A stretch of DNA of 10,894 bases from an uncultured Bacteroidota bacterium. GTDB taxonomy: Bacteria > Bacteroidota > Bacteroidia > 2-12-FULL-35-15. The DNA is taken from contig CAIRRW010000425.1 of NCBI GenBank assembly GCA_903881065.1, positions 1 through 10,894 of the forward strand, in the 5' to 3' direction. Both the position numbers and the translations under genes were made by a program. Below the pieces are notes generated by a model. That model was given only the letters and a program-made list of their open reading frames with translations, ran no database searches and was not told the DNA's origin. Shown here one piece after another: positions 6,483 through 10,894 of the stretch (position 1 is the stretch's first letter; each line of letters begins with the position of its first letter).

Positions 6483-7841
6483 CTAGCCAACTATTTTTTC
6501 TCCCAAGTCTTTAAAATCAATTCCATCAAAATTTCCTGAACTCATCATTAATAAATTTTTGTTTTCGAAATTCATCATTAACAAATCTTCCAGCAATAAT
6601 TTCGAATCGGTATAAACTTTTATGTTATTACCTCCAAAAGCTTGGTTTACCTGAGCTTCTGTTATCGCCTTTAACTTTTTATGTTCGATAGTATGAGGAT
6701 TAAAATATACAATCGCTTCATCTGCCAACGACATTGAACCATTATATTCTTTAAGGAAATCTTCATTTAAACTGCTGAAGGTATGCAGTTCCATACAGGC
6801 AATTAATTTACGGTTTGGAAATTGTTTTTTTACCGCCTGAGTAGTTGCTTTTAATTTGGAAGGAGAATGAGCGAAATCTTTATAAACTGCGGTTACATCA
6901 TCCTTCTTTACCAATTCCAAACGCTTTGAAGCTCCCTTGAAACTTTGAATAGCTTCGTAAAATTGTTTGTCATTTACCCCAATTTGATTACAAACTAATC
7001 GGGCACCATTAAGATTCATTAAATTATGGTCACCGAAAATATTAAGTGAAATGTCCTCTGATTTAGAATTTATAATCGTGATACCATTTTCAATTTTATG
7101 TTCAGGGATAGCATAAGGAAACTTCTTAATATCTTCTCTTGCCAACTCACAGACTTTTTTTACTTCCGTGTCAAGCTCACAATAGACAAGGCTTCCCTCC
7201 TGTTCTATCAAATCAATAAATATTTTAAACTGCTCAACATAATTTTCAAATGTAGGGAACACATTAATATGGTCCCAAGCAATGCCACTTAAAATGGCTA
7301 TGTTCGGTTTGTATAAATGAAATTTAGGCCGTCTGTCAATTGGTGAAGAAAGATATTCATCTCCTTCAATTACCGCTATCTTCGCTTCTTTGGTGAGTTT
7401 TACCATTGTGTCAAAACCTTCCAGTTGTGCTCCCACTAAATAATCGCAATCAATAGTATGATAATGGAGAACATGTAAAATCATTGCTGTAATTGTTGTT
7501 TTTCCATGGCTTCCACCAACAACAATTCGTGTTTTATCTTTTGTCTGTTCGTAAATATACTCTGGATATGAATATATTTTCAAGCCAAATTCCTGTGCTT
7601 TTAATAATTCAGGATTATCAGCACGGGCGTGCATACCAAGTATTACAGCGTCTAATCCTTTATTAATTTTATGTATATCCCAACCAATTATTGCTGGTAA
7701 TAAATTATGTTTTGCCAATCGACTTTTTGAAGGTTCCTGTATTTCGTCATCGGAGCCTGTTACAATAAATCCCTTTTTATGCATCGCAATTGCAAGGTTA
7801 TGCATTGCGCTACCGCCGATTGCTATTAGGTGTACGTTCAT
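6483..7841 (-). CDS. mpl: Mpl-type UDP-MurNAc:tripeptide ligase (peptidoglycan recycling)
   Basis: The 452-residue product is a Mur ligase of the Mpl group, which attaches recovered L-Ala-gamma-D-Glu-meso-DAP to UDP-MurNAc in an ATP-dependent reaction, bypassing MurC, D and E. The N-terminal nucleotide-binding domain reads H-L-I-A-I-G-G-S-A-M-H-N-L-A (4-17), followed by T-G-S-D-D. The ATP loop is G-G-S-H-G-K-T-T (109-116). The middle domain has E-G-D-E-Y (159-163) and W-D-H-I-N-V-F (189-195). G-D-H-N-L-M-N (270-276), F-K-G-A-S-K-R-L-E (301-309) and D-F-A-H-S-P (322-327) are the usual Mur C-terminal motifs. MurC is a less likely reading because the opening motif and E-G-D-E-Y context resemble Mpl. 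The ATG is coupled to the upstream gene by ATGA. I see no recycling partners nearby. Confidence 0.88.
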   Translation of the reverse strand: MNVHLIAIGGSAMHNLAIAMHKKGFIVTGSDDEIQEPSKSRLAKHNLLPAIIGWDIHKINKGLDAVILGMHARADNPELLKAQEFGLKIYSYPEYIYEQTKDKTRIVVGGSHGKTTITAMILHVLHYHTIDCDYLVGAQLEGFDTMVKLTKEAKIAVIEGDEYLSSPIDRRPKFHLYKPNIAILSGIAWDHINVFPTFENYVEQFKIFIDLIEQEGSLVYCELDTEVKKVCELAREDIKKFPYAIPEHKIENGITIINSKSEDISLNIFGDHNLMNLNGARLVCNQIGVNDKQFYEAIQSFKGASKRLELVKKDDVTAVYKDFAHSPSKLKATTQAVKKQFPNRKLIACMELHTFSSLNEDFLKEYNGSMSLADEAIVYFNPHTIEHKKLKAITEAQVNQAFGGNNIKVYTDSKLLLEDLLMMNFENKNLLMMSSGNFDGIDFKDLGEKIVG

Positions 7842-8377
7842 TTAATTTCTTTTTTTACAAGTTTTAATAATGCCTGTGCATCTTTTTCTTCTAATTGAAT
7901 TCCAAACTTTATTACTTTTCCGTTATAATCAAAAGCTAATTTTTCTCCTGCAATTACCCAATAGGAATTGTTTATATTTTCGAAAAAGGAATTTTCTTTC
8001 GGTTCTATATATCTAATGTCTTTAATATAATCGAAGTCATAACTTGTTACTTTCCCCTTTCCTGCCCTGTCTCTCTTATATTGAAATTGATTGTTGCGTA
8101 ATTTAATTTTTTCGACTCCAAACTTCCTCCACATGTATGCACGGAATATTTTAAATTCGAAATATGCCCAGAAAGCAAGCCAGACGAAAATTGCAAGTTT
8201 GGTGTTACGGTCAGGGATTACAAGAAATTGAGAAAAAACAATTATACCGCTTAGAGACCAAACGACAAGGTAAATGGTCAATAAAACATTCTTGACTTTT
8301 TCTTTCAATGAAATAATAACAATGCTTAATCCATTTTCATTTCGTTTAATACTTATTCGGTTGCCAATATACTCCAT
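7838..8377 (-). CDS. Two-span membrane protein of unknown function
   Basis: I do not recognise a named family. The 179-residue product has a short soluble N-terminus, a tight membrane hairpin (about 30-53 and 59-78), and a C-terminal cytoplasmic domain of about 100 residues. That domain is rich in predicted beta strands (I-K-L-R-N-N-Q-F-Q-Y-K-R, then D-Y-I-K-D-I-R-Y-I and Y-W-V-I-A-G-E-K-L-A-F-D-Y) and ends in a charged helix. The layout resembles bacterial PH-like membrane proteins, but this is inference from pattern only. Its TGA overlaps the ATG of the Mpl-type ligase (ATGA), so the two are probably made together. It has its own -7 box, TAATTTTG, 23 nt before the ATG. Confidence 0.75.
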   Translation of the reverse strand: MEYIGNRISIKRNENGLSIVIISLKEKVKNVLLTIYLVVWSLSGIIVFSQFLVIPDRNTKLAIFVWLAFWAYFEFKIFRAYMWRKFGVEKIKLRNNQFQYKRDRAGKGKVTSYDFDYIKDIRYIEPKENSFFENINNSYWVIAGEKLAFDYNGKVIKFGIQLEEKDAQALLKLVKKEIK

Positions 8378-8400
8378 TGATGATAACTAATTATGGGCAG

Positions 8401-8408
8401 CAAAATTA
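8401..8408 (-). promoter_or_regulatory. -7 box TAATTTTG for the membrane protein-mpl pair
   Basis: On the minus strand TAATTTTG matches TAnnTTTG exactly and ends 23 nt before the ATG at 8377. It should drive the two-gene minus-strand unit. No clear -33 element is visible. Confidence 0.55.
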
Positions 8409-8501
8409 TTAAATATAGCCACATTCAGACGAATTAGTTATTTAATTCTATCCACAAATAAAATGTAGAAACATGCAGACCGATTTCCATTTTTTTGTTG
8501 T

Positions 8502-8509
8502 TACATTTG
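8502..8509 (+). promoter_or_regulatory. -7 box TACATTTG for the potassium channel gene
   Basis: TACATTTG matches TAnnTTTG exactly and ends 19 nt before the ATG at 8529. The T-run at 8490-8497 just upstream includes a TTTG, but it is too close to be a -33 element. Confidence 0.6.
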
Positions 8510-8528
8510 TGTTGAAAATAAATGTTGA

Positions 8529-9464
8529 ATGAGAAAGAAAGCAGAAGAAAATGAGTTAGGTTTTGGCAGCAAAACATCGGCACAAAAAACCAGATTAATT
8601 AATAAAGACGGGTCATTTAATATTGACCGAATAGAACAATCGAGATTTGGATCAACCAGTTATTATCATGCATTGCTTACCATGCGATGGAGAAAATTTA
8701 ACATGATAGTATTTTCCTATTTTGTGATTATTAATCTATTCTTTGCTAGTTGTTACTATTTCTCAGGAATGGACGGATTGGTGGGATGGGCAGCAGTTTC
8801 AGAAAGAGATAAATTTATGGAAGCTTTTTTCTTCAGTACACAAACATTAAGCACTGTAGGTTTTGGCAGGATAAGCCCTGGAAATAATATATCAAGCAGC
8901 ATTGCAGCAATTGAATCGCTGGTTGGTTTATTGGGTTTTGCTTTGGCAACAGGTTTACTATATGGAAGATTTTCGCGCCCAAAAGCAAAGATAGTATATA
9001 GTAAAAATGCTATTATTGCACCTTTCAAAGATGGTATTTCTTTTCAATTTAGGCTTGCAAACAAAATGCGCAACAGTCAGATAACTGACATGAATTGCAG
9101 AGTTAGTGTTGCAAAGCTAGAGACAGAAAACGCGGTTAAAATCAGGCGCTTCCGCCCTATGGAGCTGGAAGTAAAGAACATTATCTTCTTCCCTATGTCC
9201 TGGACAATAAATCATCCGATAAACGAAGATAGCCCACTATGGGGCATGACCGAAAATGATATGAAAGAAGCTGACTTGGAATTTATGATTTCCCTAAATG
9301 GTTTTGATGATACTTTTTCTCAGACAGTAAATAACCGTTATTCGTACACCTATGAAGAATTGATTTACGGTGCTAAATTTATTTCAGTATTCAGTACTAA
9401 TTCAAAGGGAGTCGTATCTCAGGATTTAAGAAAAATAAGTGATTACGAGTTGGTGAAATTGTAG
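8529..9464 (+). CDS. Inward-rectifier potassium channel (KirBac-like)
   Basis: The 311-residue product is the length expected for a bacterial Kir channel. The N-terminus has the family slide-helix approach (R-L-I-N-K-D-G-S-F-N-I, 22-32). Span one is about 56-78. The pore helix is followed by the selectivity filter S-T-V-G-F-G (108-113), with Phe in place of the more usual Tyr. Span two is about 119-147 and carries E129 in A-A-I-E-S-L-V-G-L-L-G-F. It ends in G-R-F-S-R-P-K-A-K, the normal junction to the cytoplasmic immunoglobulin-like domain (about 152-300). Four subunits should form a K+-selective channel in the inner membrane. The gene is monocistronic, with its own -7 box. A nearby ATG at 8522 is in another frame and closes after 10 codons. 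Confidence 0.92.
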   Translation: MRKKAEENELGFGSKTSAQKTRLINKDGSFNIDRIEQSRFGSTSYYHALLTMRWRKFNMIVFSYFVIINLFFASCYYFSGMDGLVGWAAVSERDKFMEAFFFSTQTLSTVGFGRISPGNNISSSIAAIESLVGLLGFALATGLLYGRFSRPKAKIVYSKNAIIAPFKDGISFQFRLANKMRNSQITDMNCRVSVAKLETENAVKIRRFRPMELEVKNIIFFPMSWTINHPINEDSPLWGMTENDMKEADLEFMISLNGFDDTFSQTVNNRYSYTYEELIYGAKFISVFSTNSKGVVSQDLRKISDYELVKL

Positions 9465-9499
9465 CTATTTTAATCTTTGTTTTTAGCCTACAGAATTTC

Positions 9500-10243
9500 T
9501 TAATTAAAAATATATACCCCCTTTTTGTCAATTGTTATTTGCGGGAGTTGTTTATGAAGATCAAAATAATCATATCCTGTTTTTATATTCTTCCAGAAAT
9601 CAAGTAACAATGGTTGTTTTGAATAATTATCATTTAAATACTTCATTCCATTTTCATCCAACTTTGTTGGGAATATATGAACAGAAATTTTATCCTGCCC
9701 AGCATACTTAGCCTCAACAGCTAAAACATATACCTCTTTAATATAATTATCTGTAAGCGGTATACAACCAATGGTAACACAGTTTCCGTGAATCATTATA
9801 TCGTCTCCGAGATTATTTTTACTAATAATTTTATCCGATTGATTTGGATAACTGACTTCCAAGGAAAGATAATAGTTGCTATATGGATTAAAAGAAGAAA
9901 TGTTATAAAACCCTTCAGGTACTTGCTCGTCGCCCTGGTGACGTTTGGGCCCTAATTCACCAGAGGAACTACAAATGGAATATGTTTTAAACAATTTATA
10001 TTCTTTTTCTTCCTTTGATTTTAACCACACCTCCACGACCTTATCTCTCTTAAATACACGAATAAACAATTCGAAGTTCTTTGGATTTATCTTTTGTTTG
10101 ATTAAGTCGGCTTGCAGATTTTCCCATTTTTCAGAATAAGCAATTTTAACTCGTTCACTCTTTTGCTGAACCGATTTAAAGGATTGGGCAGTTGTATCAA
10201 AATAACTGCCTATTATAAATAGGAATAGTATCCGAACTTGCAT
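9500..10243 (-). CDS. Exported YkuD-domain protein, YafK/DpaA-like
   Basis: The 247-residue product starts with a short signal peptide (R-I-L-F-L-F-I-I-G, cut probably near T-T-A-Q, residues 17-20). The core reads F-I-R-V-F-K (60-65), E-V-W-L-K-S, Y-K-L-F-K-T-Y-S-I-C (82-91), G-E-L-G-P-K-x-x-Q-G-D (95-105), and P-E-G-F-Y (109-113). The catalytic block is H-G-N-C-V-T-I-G-C (152-160), with His152 and the probable nucleophile Cys160. It resembles YafK/DpaA rather than a typical L,D-transpeptidase, because after the Cys it has I-P-L-T instead of the usual I/V-R-M/L. In Escherichia coli DpaA releases Braun lipoprotein from peptidoglycan; here the substrate is unknown. It should act in the periplasm. 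A -7 box TAGTTTTG lies 32 nt before the ATG. Confidence 0.88.
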   Translation of the reverse strand: MQVRILFLFIIGSYFDTTAQSFKSVQQKSERVKIAYSEKWENLQADLIKQKINPKNFELFIRVFKRDKVVEVWLKSKEEKEYKLFKTYSICSSSGELGPKRHQGDEQVPEGFYNISSFNPYSNYYLSLEVSYPNQSDKIISKNNLGDDIMIHGNCVTIGCIPLTDNYIKEVYVLAVEAKYAGQDKISVHIFPTKLDENGMKYLNDNYSKQPLLLDFWKNIKTGYDYFDLHKQLPQITIDKKGVYIFN

Positions 10244-10275
10244 TTGTTAATTTGTCAGTTGATAAAGTATTTCTA

Positions 10276-10283
10276 CAAAACTA
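10276..10283 (-). promoter_or_regulatory. -7 box TAGTTTTG for the YkuD-domain gene
   Basis: On the minus strand TAGTTTTG matches TAnnTTTG exactly and ends 32 nt before the ATG at 10243. It forms a divergent pair with the plus-strand box at 10304-10311; only 20 bp separate them. Confidence 0.55.
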
Positions 10284-10303
10284 ATTATTAATGAAAAACA
10301 AAT

Positions 10304-10311
10304 TACCTTTG
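10304..10311 (+). promoter_or_regulatory. -7 box TACCTTTG for the DivIC-like gene
   Basis: TACCTTTG matches TAnnTTTG exactly and ends 19 nt before the GTG start at 10331. Transcription from it would begin near 10317, downstream of the ATG at 10291. That excludes the out-of-frame ORF at 10291 and supports the GTG start. Confidence 0.58.
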
Positions 10312-10330
10312 AAGGAAATAATTTCGGAAA

Positions 10331-10621
10331 GTGAAGAAAGTACTATTGGTAATAAGGAACAAATATTTGATAACAACAATAGCACTTATTGTATGGGTAG
10401 GATTCTTCGACAAGAATGATGTACGAAATCAAATGGAATTTAGAAAAGAGGTTAAACGACTTCAGGAAGAAAGAAAATACTACGCCAACGAAATAAGATC
10501 CATCACTTCCGACCTACGTGAATTAAGCACTAATCCTAAAACACTTGAGAAGTTTGCACGCGAAAAGTATTATATGAAACGTGACAATGAAGAAATTTTT
10601 GTGCTTGTAGAGAAGAAATAA
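10331..10621 (+). CDS. Septum formation protein, DivIC/FtsB family
   Basis: The 96-residue product has a basic start (M-K-K-V-L-L-V-I-R-N-K-Y), one membrane span (about 12-26), then a coiled coil (about 34-66, rich in K/E/R with E-F-R-K-E-V-K-R-L-Q-E-E). The conserved C-terminal block is N-P-K-T-L-E-K-F-A-R-E-K-Y-Y-M-K (68-83). This is the Bacteroidota form of DivIC/FtsB, a small bitopic divisome protein that works with FtsL/DIVIB-FtsQ to activate septal wall synthesis. The start is GTG, supported by the family pattern starting exactly there and by GGAAA just upstream. An ATG 40 bp upstream is out of frame. The stop directly abuts the stop of the convergent gene with no bases between. Confidence 0.9.
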   Translation: MKKVLLVIRNKYLITTIALIVWVGFFDKNDVRNQMEFRKEVKRLQEERKYYANEIRSITSDLRELSTNPKTLEKFAREKYYMKRDNEEIFVLVEKK

Positions 10622-10894
10622 CTATTCTACTATTAGCTTTTTACTTTGATAACTATCATCAGAAGTAGCCGTAATCATATAGATACCAGGAGTTAATTTG
10701 CCGGAAGGATCAAGGGCAAAAACATTCTTTCCTTTTTGTTCTGTAACCATCACTTTAGAATACGTCTCCCGTCCGCTAACATCATATACAACTACTAATA
10801 CTTCTTTCCCCTTTTCTGCCTTTATTGCTAGATTAATATTTTCACCAGTGCTTGGATTTGGATACACATTTAAAGAAAAATCAGTGAATGCTGA
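10622..10894 (-). CDS. C-terminus of a type IX-secreted protein (T9SS sorting domain)
   Basis: The frame is open to the window edge, so only the last 90 residues of a longer protein are visible. They open S-A-F-T-D-F-S-L-N-V-Y-P-N-P-S-T-G, the standard start of the type A Por/T9SS sorting domain. The later blocks V-V-V-Y-D-V-S-G-R, G-K-L-T-P-G-I-Y-M-I-T-A and the last residues K-K-L-I-V-E also fit. In Bacteroidota this domain directs a Sec-exported protein through the type IX system and is usually cleaved as the cargo is anchored or released. The cargo itself lies outside the window. The GTG at 10867 is an internal Val codon, not a start. Confidence 0.92.
   Translation of the reverse strand, partial: SAFTDFSLNVYPNPSTGENINLAIKAEKGKEVLVVVYDVSGRETYSKVMVTEQKGKNVFALDPSGKLTPGIYMITATSDDSYQSKKLIVE

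Noticed and set aside
9465..9499. Bidirectional terminator between the Kir and YkuD-domain genes
   Set aside because: The 35-bp gap has T- and A-rich stretches but no stable G+C stem.
10291..10419. ATG-started 42-codon ORF overlapping the DivIC-like gene out of frame
   Set aside because: It begins upstream of the likely transcription start given by the -7 box at 10304-10311. The overlapping frame matches a known family with a GTG start, and the peptide is unrecognisable.

Overview
The window comes from an A+T-rich genome that is almost certainly Bacteroidota. Four things point there: a BatD/BatE pair of the aerotolerance (Bat) operon, a transcription terminator Rho with a long disordered N-terminal insertion, a DUF4199 membrane protein, and a C-terminal type IX secretion (Por) sorting domain. 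In addition, six 5' regions carry the Bacteroidota-type -7 promoter motif TAnnTTTG 6 to 32 nt before the start codon. The sequence does not settle the genus or family.

Layout, left to right. (1) 2-2504, plus: batD (5' end cut by the window edge) and batE overlap by 14 bp. (2) 2505-2841: a gene-free stretch with two unrelated tandem-repeat blocks, a ~20-bp-period purine-rich array followed by six 21-bp units, bracketed by an 11-bp inverted repeat. (3) 2842-4029: divergent 5-formyltetrahydrofolate cyclo-ligase (minus) and YfcE-type phosphoesterase (plus), each behind its own -7 box. (4) 4217-6481, plus: rho, then a DUF4199 membrane protein. (5) 6483-8377, minus: an ATGA-coupled pair, an unknown two-span membrane protein followed by a Mpl-type peptidoglycan-recycling ligase. 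(6) 8529-9464, plus: an inward-rectifier (KirBac-like) potassium channel. (7) 9500-10243, minus: an exported YafK/DpaA-like YkuD-fold protein. (8) 10331-10621, plus: a DivIC/FtsB-like division protein with a GTG start. (9) 10622-10894, minus: the last 90 residues of a T9SS-secreted protein that runs off the window.

Most genes are housekeeping or cell-envelope genes: peptidoglycan recycling, wall trimming, septum formation, envelope stress and ion transport. I see no insertion sequence, phage, tRNA, rRNA, CRISPR or defence module. Gene ends are very tightly packed: two convergent pairs are separated by 1 and 0 bp. The least explained DNA is the two-part repeat region at 2523-2830. No undescribed multi-gene system is evident; the repeat region, the Rho insertion and the DpaA-like protein are the best leads.
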